A DNA stretch of 35,102 bases from Pseudomonadota bacterium (GTDB lineage Bacteria; Pseudomonadota; Alphaproteobacteria; Caulobacterales; Caulobacteraceae), in the NCBI GenBank assembly GCA_023433585.1, contig JAEZCL010000210.1:1-35102 (forward strand). The letters are read 5' to 3'. The position numbers and the translations under genes were made by a program. Positions 1 to 6,480 of the stretch are shown here, piece by piece (positions within the stretch are counted from its first letter, which is position 1; each line of letters begins with the position of its first letter). Below the pieces are notes generated by a model. That model did no database searches and was not told the origin of the DNA. It worked only from the letters and a program-made list of their open reading frames with translations.

Positions 1-82
1 GGCTTGTCCCGGCGATCCATACGCGCTGACAGGACAGGGCTCGCACAGAACGGTCAGCGTTTATGGATCGCCGGGACAAGCC
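1..82. repeat. Intergenic palindromic repeat (long hairpin)
   Basis: Bases 1-21 and 62-82 are perfect 21-bp inverted repeats. Just inside them, parts of 22-30 and 53-60 (core GCTGAC/GTCAGC) also pair, so the whole segment could fold into one long hairpin. The right end continues into a conserved tail (72-98) that recurs at 25358-25384 with 24 of 27 bases identical, so this is a dispersed repeat. Similar GGGACAAG-containing intergenic elements are common in Caulobacterales and sphingomonads, as I recall. No coding potential is apparent. The window edge may cut the element on the left. Confidence 0.8.
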
Positions 83-140
83 CGAGGATGACGGAGTAGG
101 TTGGGAGGCGGGAAGCGTCCCGCCCGACGAAGGAGCCGCC

Positions 141-890
141 ATGGACACCACAGCCGAGCGCTGGGCGATGCTGGAGCCGCATGTGCGTTGCGTCGGACCG
201 GACGACGACCGCGCGCGTCCGGCCGTGCTGCTGTTCCACGGCTGCGGGGGGCTGCGGGATCACCTGCCGCGCTACGCCGAGGCGGCGAAGGCGGCCGGGA
301 TGCGGGCCTTCATCATCGACAGCTATGCCCCGCGGGGGTGGAGCCGGGCCTTCGCCCTGGCCACCGTCTGCACGGGGATGCGTCTGCGCGGCTGGGCGCG
401 GGCGGGGGACGTCATGGCGGCGATCTGGGGCCTGTCGCAAAGGCCGGACGTGGACGCCTCGCGGCTGGCCCTGGCGGGCTGGAGCCACGGCGGCTGGGCC
501 ATCATGGAGGCCATGAGCGCGCCGCGCGAAATGGCGGGCGAGATGTTGCTGCGCGACCCGGCGGCGGCGGATCTGTCCGGCGTCCGGGCCGCAGTGCTGG
601 TTTACCCCTATGTGGGGGTGGCGGCGACGGGGCGGTTCCGGCCGTGGCGGCATTGTCCCCGGACCCTGGCGATCATCGCCGCCCAGGATCACCTGACCAC
701 GGTCAGGAACGCCGAGCGGGTGCTGGACGTCGCCTGCGGGAACGTCGCGCTGGAACGCTGGACCGTGGACGCCACCCACGCCTTCGACGAACCCACCGGC
801 GCCGGCCCCATGCGCCACGACGAGGCCCTGACGGACGAGGCGCTCAAGCGGTTCGCGGGGTTCTTGGGGGAGGCGTTGGCTCCAGATTGA
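141..890 (+). CDS. Dienelactone hydrolase family alpha/beta hydrolase
   Basis: A 249-residue cytoplasmic alpha/beta hydrolase without a signal peptide. An oxyanion-hole type HGCGG motif lies at residues 33-37. The nucleophile elbow is GWSHGG with Ser115, and the likely acid and base are Asp183 (in AAQDH) and His213 (in DATHAF). This serine triad and the length fit the dienelactone hydrolase family, although classical dienelactone hydrolases use a cysteine nucleophile, so this is a serine-type relative whose substrate cannot be read from sequence. The ATG at 141 is chosen because AAGGAG precedes it at good spacing; the frame remains open further upstream, but that part lies in the palindromic repeat. 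A small inverted repeat (107-113/118-124) lies in the leader. The gene stands alone, with convergent genes to its right. Confidence 0.85.
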   Translation: MDTTAERWAMLEPHVRCVGPDDDRARPAVLLFHGCGGLRDHLPRYAEAAKAAGMRAFIIDSYAPRGWSRAFALATVCTGMRLRGWARAGDVMAAIWGLSQRPDVDASRLALAGWSHGGWAIMEAMSAPREMAGEMLLRDPAAADLSGVRAAVLVYPYVGVAATGRFRPWRHCPRTLAIIAAQDHLTTVRNAERVLDVACGNVALERWTVDATHAFDEPTGAGPMRHDEALTDEALKRFAGFLGEALAPD

Positions 891-917
891 TGCCCTGCGG
901 AAATCACCTATTAGCGG

Positions 918-1241
918 TTAGGGGGCGACGCCTGAACGGTTCTTCCACTTTTGGATGGCGGCCATGGCTGCGGCCAGCATCTCATTGAGGTCGGCAACCG
1001 GCCCCTCCCAAGTCTGGTCCATCTCGTCCTCAGTATCGTCGTTAGTGTCCATCGCCCTCGCAGTCACTGCCGTTCGGCCATCTTTCGGACGCTGCACGCT
1101 GACTTGAAAGCATTCGAATGGCGGGTCGCCCGGAATGTGGAAGAACCGCGCGGGGGCATCCGCCCACTCGGTGAATAACGAAGAATCGGCTGCCTTCACC
1201 CAAGTGTTGATGACACCATCCACGTCCGCATACGGGTTCAT
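918..1241 (-). CDS. Hypothetical protein, second gene of a small two-gene module
   Basis: A 107-residue soluble, acidic protein that I do not recognise. It has no signal peptide or membrane segment. The middle contains an acidic run (around DTNDDTEDEMDQ), and the C-terminus looks helical and ends in a basic stretch. Its ATG overlaps the TGA of the upstream gene (1238-1444) by four bases (ATGA), indicating translational coupling. Two sampled stretches of this region have about 58-60% GC, clearly below the surrounding genes, which suggests a later acquisition. The arrangement of a 68-aa protein followed by a 107-aa protein resembles a toxin-antitoxin pair in size and coupling, but no family motif supports that, so it is only a possibility. 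Confidence 0.6.
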   Translation of the reverse strand: MNPYADVDGVINTWVKAADSSLFTEWADAPARFFHIPGDPPFECFQVSVQRPKDGRTAVTARAMDTNDDTEDEMDQTWEGPVADLNEMLAAAMAAIQKWKNRSGVAP

Positions 1242-1444
1242 CGCGCGCGGTCGCCGCGCGCATAGGCCCGGCGGACTTCCGCGCGGCGCTCATCGGTCGA
1301 GAGGCCCGACGCCTTGAGCGTATGGAGGCGGGCCGGGCTGCTCGCGTTCAGCTTCAATCCCTCGACGGCCGTGATCGCGGCGAAGGTCTCCGCGCCGAGC
1401 GTGCGGGCGGCTGGATTCAGGCGCTTGGCTGAAGTCGTCGGCAT
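1238..1444 (-). CDS. Small hypothetical protein, first gene of a two-gene module
   Basis: A 68-residue basic protein with no membrane segment. It looks helical: an N-terminal part with alanines and arginines, a middle ITAVEGLKLN segment, and a C-terminal STDERRAEVRRAY helix. I do not know a named family for it, although similar short proteins occur in alphaproteobacteria. The ATG is at 1444. A plausible -10 (TAGAAT) ends six bases upstream of it, so the message may be leaderless, and no Shine-Dalgarno sequence is visible. The gene is coupled to the next one by an ATGA overlap. Small size, position first in the pair and helical basic character would fit an antitoxin or small regulator, which is inference only. 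Confidence 0.6.
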   Translation of the reverse strand: MPTTSAKRLNPAARTLGAETFAAITAVEGLKLNASSPARLHTLKASGLSTDERRAEVRRAYARGDRAR

Positions 1445-1450
1445 GGAGAC

Positions 1451-1479
1451 ATTCTACAATGATTTGGCGGGCCGTTGAA
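1451..1479 (-). promoter_or_regulatory. Putative promoter of the 1444-918 module, leaderless geometry
   Basis: Read on the minus strand, a weak -35 TTCAAC (1479-1474) and a good -10 TAGAAT (1456-1451) are separated by exactly 17 bases. The -10 ends six bases before the ATG at 1444, so transcription would start at or next to the start codon, giving a leaderless mRNA. It sits back to back with the promoter of the ArsR gene. Confidence 0.45.
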
Positions 1480-1487
1480 TGATCGGC

Positions 1488-1516
1488 TTGACTCATTTAG
1501 ACGATTAGCTAATGAT
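1488..1516 (+). promoter_or_regulatory. Putative promoter and operator of the ArsR/SdpR-like gene
   Basis: TTGACT (1488-1493) and AATGAT (1511-1516) are spaced by 17 bases. The -10 ends six bases before the ATG at 1523, again a leaderless geometry. A perfect 10-bp palindrome, ATTAGCTAAT (1504-1513), lies between and over these elements and is a good candidate autorepression site for the ArsR-type product. GACTC at 1490-1494 is a GANTC site, the target of the CcrM methylase in Caulobacterales, overlapping the -35. Confidence 0.5.
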
Positions 1517-1522
1517 CGCATC

Positions 1523-1819
1523 ATGAGCCATGTGTTCAAGGCCCTTTCCGATCCGACCCGGCGGCGGGTGCTTCAGCTCCTGCGCAAGGGGCCGATGAGC
1601 GCCGGCGAGATCAGCGACCGGTTCGAGGTCTCCAAGCCGACCATGTCGGCCCATTTCGCGGTGCTGAAGGCGGCGGACCTGGTCCATGCCGAGAAGGCGG
1701 GCAAGTCGGTGATCTATCACCTGAAGCTGTCGGTGCTGGAGGATGCGCTGCTGGGCTTCGTCAATTCTTTCGACCCGGACGCGGAGGCGTCCCGGCAAAA
1801 AGGGGAGACTGCAGGATGA
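1523..1819 (+). CDS. ArsR-family transcriptional repressor, SdpR-like
   Basis: A 98-residue winged-helix DNA-binding protein. It opens with the family signature FKALSDPTRRRVLQLL, followed by the helix-turn-helix (roughly residues 30-60, EISDRF...KPTMSAHFAVLK) and the beta wing (KAGKSVIYHL). There are no cysteines, so it is not a classical metal sensor. The sequence and the partner gene fit the SdpR-type autorepressors that control an adjacent SdpI-like membrane protein. A TTG at 1475 would add 16 residues, but the ATG at 1523 matches the family N-terminus and sits just after the putative -10. The stop overlaps the next start (ATGA), so the two genes are co-translated. The palindrome at 1504-1513 suggests autoregulation. 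Confidence 0.85.
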   Translation: MSHVFKALSDPTRRRVLQLLRKGPMSAGEISDRFEVSKPTMSAHFAVLKAADLVHAEKAGKSVIYHLKLSVLEDALLGFVNSFDPDAEASRQKGETAG

Positions 1820-2190
1820 GACAGGATCTGATCCCGAACATCATTGCGGCCGGGGCGCTGCTGGCCCTGGCGCTGGGCGCCACCTACGCGCGGCGGCTGG
1901 GCTATGTGGATGGCGACACGCTTACGCGGCTGGTCATGGGCGGAACGGGGTTGATGCTGGCCTGGTACGGCAACCGGATGCCCAAGGTCTTCGCGCCCAC
2001 CGAAGCCGCCCGCAGGGTTGCGCGGGTCGGTGGCTGGTCCCTGGCGCTGAGTGGGCTGGCCTATGCCGGGGTGTGGGCCTTTGCCCCGTTCCAGACGGCG
2101 CTGATCCTCGGCTGCAGCGCGGTGATGGCCGGCATGGCGGTGACGATCGGCTACTGCATGATGCAGTGGCGGCGGGTGAAGGCGGCGTAG
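1816..2190 (+). CDS. Small membrane protein, SdpI-like partner of the repressor
   Basis: A 124-residue integral membrane protein with four likely hydrophobic segments (about residues 8-24, 36-52, 70-90 and 94-115). Between the second and third it has WYGNRMPK followed by an arginine-rich turn and RVGGW, which loosely matches the GN-x-x-PK ... GG pattern of SdpI/DUF1648-type proteins. In Bacillus, SdpI gives immunity to the SdpC toxin and sequesters SdpR; whether this protein acts as a signal-sensing anti-repressor is inference from synteny. It overlaps the repressor gene by four bases. The SdpI assignment is weak on sequence alone; it could be an unrelated four-helix membrane protein. Confidence 0.6.
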   Translation: MRQDLIPNIIAAGALLALALGATYARRLGYVDGDTLTRLVMGGTGLMLAWYGNRMPKVFAPTEAARRVARVGGWSLALSGLAYAGVWAFAPFQTALILGCSAVMAGMAVTIGYCMMQWRRVKAA

Positions 2191-2253
2191 GCCCCACCTT
2201 AAATCTGCTCCGTTTCGTGCTATAGGGGCCGCCTTCCTTTAACGCATGGACAC

Positions 2254-3417
2254 TTGCCCGTGGGCGTGACCCTCGATCTTTCGCGTGTTTCCGGCGCGGC
2301 CGCCGCCGCTCCCGTCAATCTCAGCGGATTGACGCGCGAGGGGCTGCGTCAGGCGCTGATCGACGCGGACATCTGCCCGCCGGAGAAGGCACGGATGCGG
2401 GCGTCGCAGGCGTGGCGGTGGATCCACCACTACGGCGTGACCGATTTTTCGGCCATGAGCGACGTGGCCAAGGACACACGGGCGAAGCTGGCCGAAGCGT
2501 TCACGCTGGAGCGGCCCGAGGTCGTGGAGCGCCAGGTGTCGAAGGACGGGACGCGCAAGTGGCTGATCCGCACGGCGCCGGGCATCGAGATCGAGACGGT
2601 CTATATCCCCGACGTGGGCCGCGCCGGGGCGCTGTGCGTGTCGTCGCAGGTGGGCTGCACCCTCAACTGCACCTTCTGTCACACCGGCACCCAGAAGCTG
2701 GTGCGCAATCTGACGGCGGCCGAGATCGTGGCCCAGGTGCAGGTGGCGCGCGACGACCTGGACGAATGGCCGTCGCCGAAAGAAGACCGGCGCCTCTCGA
2801 ACATCGTCTTCATGGGCATGGGCGAGCCGCTCTATAACCTGGACAACATGGCCGACGCCATCGACATCATCGCCGACGGCGAAGGCATCGCCATTTCGCG
2901 GCGGCGGATCACGGTCTCGACCTCGGGCGTCGTGCCGAAGATCACCGAGCTAGGCGAGCGCACCGCGACCATGCTGGCCATCAGCCTGCACGCGACGAAC
3001 GATCCGCTGCGCGACGTGCTGGTGCCGCTCAACAAGAAGTATCCGCTGGAGCAGTTGATGGCCGCCATCCGGGCCTATCCGGGCCTGGGCAACGCGCGGC
3101 GAGTGACCTTCGAATATGTCATGCTGAAGGGCGTCAACGACAGTCCGGAGGAGGCGCGGGCGCTGGTCAAGCTGATCTCAGGGATTCCGGCCAAAGTCAA
3201 TTTGATTCCGTTCAATCCGTGGCCGGGGACCGAGTATGAATGCTCGGACTGGAAGACCATCGAGCGCTTCGCCGCCATCCTGAACAGGGCCGGCTATGCA
3301 TCGCCCATCCGCACCCCGCGCGGACGCGACATCCTGGCGGCCTGCGGCCAGCTGAAGTCCGAGAGCGAGAAGCTGCGGGCCAGCGCCCGGCGGGCGGCGG
3401 AACAGACGGCGGCCTGA
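2254..3417 (+). CDS. rlmN: 23S rRNA/tRNA (adenine-C2)-methyltransferase RlmN
   Basis: A radical SAM enzyme that methylates C2 of A2503 in 23S rRNA and A37 in a set of tRNAs. The radical-SAM motif CTLNCTFC gives Cys135, Cys139 and Cys142 (numbering from the TTG at 2254) for the 4Fe-4S cluster. The methyl-carrying cysteine is Cys364 in LAACGQL near the C-terminus, and Cys128 lies just before the cluster. GMGEPL, the SAM-binding glycine-rich motif, is present. The length of 383-387 aa is typical. The start is uncertain: in-frame TTG 2254, GTG 2260 and GTG 2266 are all possible, and the last would give the usual VTLDLSR beginning. No strong Shine-Dalgarno is seen. Monocistronic housekeeping gene. 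Confidence 0.95.
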   Translation: MPVGVTLDLSRVSGAAAAAPVNLSGLTREGLRQALIDADICPPEKARMRASQAWRWIHHYGVTDFSAMSDVAKDTRAKLAEAFTLERPEVVERQVSKDGTRKWLIRTAPGIEIETVYIPDVGRAGALCVSSQVGCTLNCTFCHTGTQKLVRNLTAAEIVAQVQVARDDLDEWPSPKEDRRLSNIVFMGMGEPLYNLDNMADAIDIIADGEGIAISRRRITVSTSGVVPKITELGERTATMLAISLHATNDPLRDVLVPLNKKYPLEQLMAAIRAYPGLGNARRVTFEYVMLKGVNDSPEEARALVKLISGIPAKVNLIPFNPWPGTEYECSDWKTIERFAAILNRAGYASPIRTPRGRDILAACGQLKSESEKLRASARRAAEQTAA

Positions 3418-3531
3418 TCCCCCGCCGACAACCCACGGGCGAATTCCTCGCGGTGTGGCCGCCACGCGCTTGCGGATGCGCGCGCGATCGGGTCAAGGCT
3501 TTGAACATCCTTCATCCCTATATGAAGCGCC

Positions 3532-3975
3532 ATGGATCCGCAGTCCCTCGTTCCCAGCCTGTCCAGCCCGGAGGTCCAGGCCTTCGCCGCCGGATTTCCC
3601 ATCGCCCTGATGCATGCGGCGGTGACCATCGGCCTTCTGGCGCTGGGCGCGACCATCTACGCCCTGCTGACTCCATGGAAGGAGATCGCCCTGATCCGCG
3701 AGGGCAACGCGGCGGCCGGTGTGGCGTTCGGCGGTGTTCTGATCGGTCTGGCCATTCCGCTGGCGGTTTCCCTGTCGGTGTCCACATCGGTGCGCGACAT
3801 CGCCATCTGGGGTGTGGCCACCATCGTCATGCAGCTTCTGGCGTTCCGGGTGGTGGACATGATCCTGACCGGCCTGCCCCAGCGCATCCAGGACGGCGAG
3901 GTGCCGGCGGCGGTGCTGCTGGTGGCCGCCAAGGTCTCCACGGCCCTGATCCTGGCCGCCGCCCTGACCGGTTGA
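3532..3975 (+). CDS. DUF350 family inner-membrane protein
   Basis: A 147-residue integral membrane protein with four hydrophobic segments arranged as two similar halves, the arrangement of DUF350 (UPF0719, YjfL-like) proteins. The first half has helix, a charged EIALIREGNAAAG loop, then helix; the second half ends with LQRIQDGEVPAAV-like residues before the last helix, mirroring the first loop. The family function is not established. The gene precedes a membrane-anchored protease by 19 bases in the same direction, so they are probably co-transcribed. The ATG at 3532 has only a weak AAG upstream. No unusual base composition. Confidence 0.85.
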   Translation: MDPQSLVPSLSSPEVQAFAAGFPIALMHAAVTIGLLALGATIYALLTPWKEIALIREGNAAAGVAFGGVLIGLAIPLAVSLSVSTSVRDIAIWGVATIVMQLLAFRVVDMILTGLPQRIQDGEVPAAVLLVAAKVSTALILAAALTG

Positions 3976-3994
3976 CGGAGGTCTGATCGGCGCC

Positions 3995-4819
3995 GTGCGC
4001 TTTCCCAGGGTTCCGGACTGGCTGATCTATACGGCGGTGATCCTCGCCCTGCTGATGATCGCCTCCACGCGCCGCGAGCGGGTCTATAATCCGCCCGCCC
4101 CGCCGCCGCCCGCTGAGGCGGAAGGCGCGCTGCTGGGCCCGATCACGCCGTTCGATCCGACGGTGATGATCGAGGCGCCGCCGAACTTCCAGCCTTCCAT
4201 GGGCACCGCCTTCGCCATCTCGGCCGACGGCCGCTGGCTGACCGCGCGCCATGTGGTGGAGGGATGTCCTCGCCCCGCCTTGATGATCGGCGGCGGACGG
4301 GCCGTGGCCGTCGACGTGCGGCTGGCCCCGCGCGCGGACGTGGCCCTGCTCATCACCGAAGGCGGTCCGGCCGCCATGCCGCTGGCGGTCGAGGCGCCCC
4401 TGCGCCAGGGTCAGCGCGCCTTCCACCCCGGCTATCCGCAAGGAGCGCCGGGCGAGGTCACGTCCCGCCTCCTGGGCCGCGAAACCCTGAGGATCAGCGG
4501 GCGCGGGGCGCGGGACGAGCCGGTTCTGGCCTGGGCCGAGGTAGGGCGCACCGACGGGCTGGCGGGCACCCTGGCGGGGCTTTCAGGCGCGCCGGCGGTG
4601 GACCGGCAGGGCCGCGTGATCGGCGTCACCATCGCCGAAGCGCCGCGCCGGGGCCGCATCTACACGACCGCTCCGGACACCCTGGCCCCGGTGCTGCGCG
4701 GCGCCGTGCCCAACGGCGAACAGGCCATGGGCGAGCCGGTCACCATCGACAACTATTATCGCGTCGCTGACCGTCTGCGCCGCGACCTGCGCGTGGCCCA
4801 GGTGGTGTGCCTGGACTGA
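3995..4819 (+). CDS. Membrane-anchored trypsin-like serine protease
   Basis: A 274-residue protein with one N-terminal transmembrane anchor (about residues 9-24), a proline-rich linker (33-42), and a periplasmic trypsin-fold domain. The triad is visible in order: His86 in TARHVVEG, Asp115 in ADVALL and Ser197 in GLSGAPAV. The GTAFAIS strand before the histidine is typical of DegP/HtrA-like chymotrypsin folds, but no PDZ domain follows, so it is not HtrA itself. It starts at GTG 3995, preceded by CGGAGG at 3976-3981. It is likely co-transcribed with the DUF350 gene. The substrate is unknown; the position suggests envelope quality control. Confidence 0.85.
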   Translation: MRFPRVPDWLIYTAVILALLMIASTRRERVYNPPAPPPPAEAEGALLGPITPFDPTVMIEAPPNFQPSMGTAFAISADGRWLTARHVVEGCPRPALMIGGGRAVAVDVRLAPRADVALLITEGGPAAMPLAVEAPLRQGQRAFHPGYPQGAPGEVTSRLLGRETLRISGRGARDEPVLAWAEVGRTDGLAGTLAGLSGAPAVDRQGRVIGVTIAEAPRRGRIYTTAPDTLAPVLRGAVPNGEQAMGEPVTIDNYYRVADRLRRDLRVAQVVCLD

Positions 4820-4855
4820 GACGGGGGCCGCCAGCGCGGCCGGGCGGATTGCGCC

Positions 4856-6100
4856 TCAGACCAGGCCCCGGGTCTTCATCGCCGCCAGCGCCTCGTCGTC
4901 CAGATAGCGTTTCAGCACCGCCTCGGTGTCCTGCCCCAGGGCGGGAGGCGCCGACAGGGCGGTGGCGGGCGCCTGCGACAGGCGGATGGGGTTGGCGACG
5001 GTGCGCACGGGGTCGGCAAGATCGTCCCGGGTCTGCTCGGCCACCAGGCCGCGGGCGACGGCCTGGTCCTCGGCGAACACCTGGTCGATGGTGTTGACCG
5101 GGCCGCAGGGCACGCCCGCCGTCTCCAGCCGGGCCATCAGCACATCCATGGCCAGGCCGGCCGTCAGGGGCGAGACGACCGGGGCCAGGACGGCCCGGTT
5201 CTCGACCCTCAGCGCGTTGGTCAGGAAGCGGGGATCGTCCGCCATCTCCGGCGCGCCCAGCGTCCGGCACAGGTTGCGGAACTGGCCGTCGTTGCCCACG
5301 GCCACCACCACCATGCCGTCCGAACAGGGGAAGGGCTGATAGGGCGACAGGTTCGGGTGCGCGTTGCCCATGCGCGTCGGGGCGGTCCCCGAGACGAAGA
5401 AGTTCGTCGCCTGGTTGGCCAGCATGGCCGCCTGCACGTCGAACAGGGCGATGTCCACATGCTGGCCCTGACCGGTCGCGCGCGCGTGGATCAGCGCCGC
5501 CTGGACGGCGTTGGCGGCGTAGAGGCCGGTGAACAGGTCCGCCACCGCCACCCCGACCTTCATGGGCTCGGCGCCGGGCGCGCCGTCGGGCTGGCCGGTG
5601 ACGGACATGAGGCCGCCCATGGCCTGGATCATGTAGTCATAGCCCGCCTGACGGGCGCGCGGGCCGGTCTGGCCGAAGCCGGTGATGGAGCAATAGACCA
5701 GACGCGGATTGACCGCCTTCAGGCTGTCGAAATCCAGGCCGTACTTCTTCAGGCCGCCGGTCTTGAAGTTCTCGACCAGCACGTCGCAGTCGGCGGCCAT
5801 GCGGCGGATCAGATCGGCGCCTTCGGGCGAGGCGATGTCCAGGGTGACGGACTTCTTGCCCCGGTTGGCGCACAGGAAATAGGCCGCGTCCCCGCGCGCG
5901 CCGTCTTTGCGGACGGTGAAGGGAGGGCCCCACTGACGGGTGTCGTCCCCGACGCCCGGCCGCTCGATCTTGATGACCTCGGCGCCCAGGTCCGCCAGAA
6001 GCTGGGTCGCCCAGGGTCCGGCCAGGACCCGCGACAGATCCAGGACACGAATTCCGGCCAAGGGGCAGGCGGCGGCGGGGACAGTGGGTTGGCTGTTCAT
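4856..6100 (-). CDS. CaiB/BaiF (class III) CoA-transferase family protein
   Basis: A 414-residue cytoplasmic enzyme of the class III CoA-transferases, which move CoA between carboxylic acids via an aspartyl-CoA intermediate. The N-terminus has the family pattern LAGIRVLDLSRVLAGP, followed by LGAEVIKIERP and CANRGKKSVTLD. The catalytic aspartate is Asp155 in AGYDYMIQAMGG, matching Asp169 of formyl-CoA transferase. The length is normal (about 400). The substrate cannot be told; relatives include succinyl-CoA:mesaconate, formyl-CoA and carnitine CoA-transferases. It is convergent with the protease gene (36-bp gap) and stands alone. The start at 6100 agrees with the family N-terminus after a short leader. 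Confidence 0.92.
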   Translation of the reverse strand: MNSQPTVPAAACPLAGIRVLDLSRVLAGPWATQLLADLGAEVIKIERPGVGDDTRQWGPPFTVRKDGARGDAAYFLCANRGKKSVTLDIASPEGADLIRRMAADCDVLVENFKTGGLKKYGLDFDSLKAVNPRLVYCSITGFGQTGPRARQAGYDYMIQAMGGLMSVTGQPDGAPGAEPMKVGVAVADLFTGLYAANAVQAALIHARATGQGQHVDIALFDVQAAMLANQATNFFVSGTAPTRMGNAHPNLSPYQPFPCSDGMVVVAVGNDGQFRNLCRTLGAPEMADDPRFLTNALRVENRAVLAPVVSPLTAGLAMDVLMARLETAGVPCGPVNTIDQVFAEDQAVARGLVAEQTRDDLADPVRTVANPIRLSQAPATALSAPPALGQDTEAVLKRYLDDEALAAMKTRGLV

Positions 6101-6146
6101 GGCCTCCGCCTAGACCATTTCCGGTCCGACGCGAAGCCGCACGGGC

Positions 6147-6404
6147 TCAGTCGCGGTTGGCGCGTTCAGCCGCCAGCCGCCCGCCGTCCCGGATGTCGCA
6201 GACATAGTCGGTGGCCGGGCGCCCCGAGAGCGGGTTGGAGGACGGGACGAGCATGCCGCCGCGCGCCTCGCACGATGCGTTCAGCCGGTCGTATTCCTGT
6301 TGATAGGTCTCGCCTTCGCCGGTCGAGGCGCAGGCGCCCAGCGTCAGGGCGGCCAGGGCGGCGGCCAAGGCGGCGGAAGGGACGATGGGCGGAAGGATAC
6401 GCAT
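6147..6404 (-). CDS. Small lipoprotein of unknown function
   Basis: An 85-residue precursor with a lipoprotein signal peptide: a short N-region, a hydrophobic core of alanines and leucines, then lipobox LGAC with Cys25 as the lipidated residue. The mature part of about 60 residues is polar and contains two further cysteines (in NASCEARGG and DYVCDI) that could form a disulfide. The ATG at 6404 is preceded by GGAGAG at suitable distance; a longer open frame to 6578 runs into the exporter gene and is not needed. It lies between the exporter and the CoA-transferase on the same strand. Function unknown; an outer-membrane location is likely since there is no Asp after the cysteine. Confidence 0.75.
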   Translation of the reverse strand: MRILPPIVPSAALAAALAALTLGACASTGEGETYQQEYDRLNASCEARGGMLVPSSNPLSGRPATDYVCDIRDGGRLAAERANRD

Positions 6405-6480
6405 GGGAACTCTCCATTCAGGACTTCCGGCGCGGAAGGATCCGATCCGGAGCCGGCCGCCGCCATCATAGCACATCGCC

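Noticed and set aside
63..140. N-terminal extension of the first hydrolase gene into the repeat
   Set aside because: The extra 26 codons come from the palindromic element and a hairpin, while ATG 141 has a good AAGGAG and matches a cytoplasmic hydrolase start.
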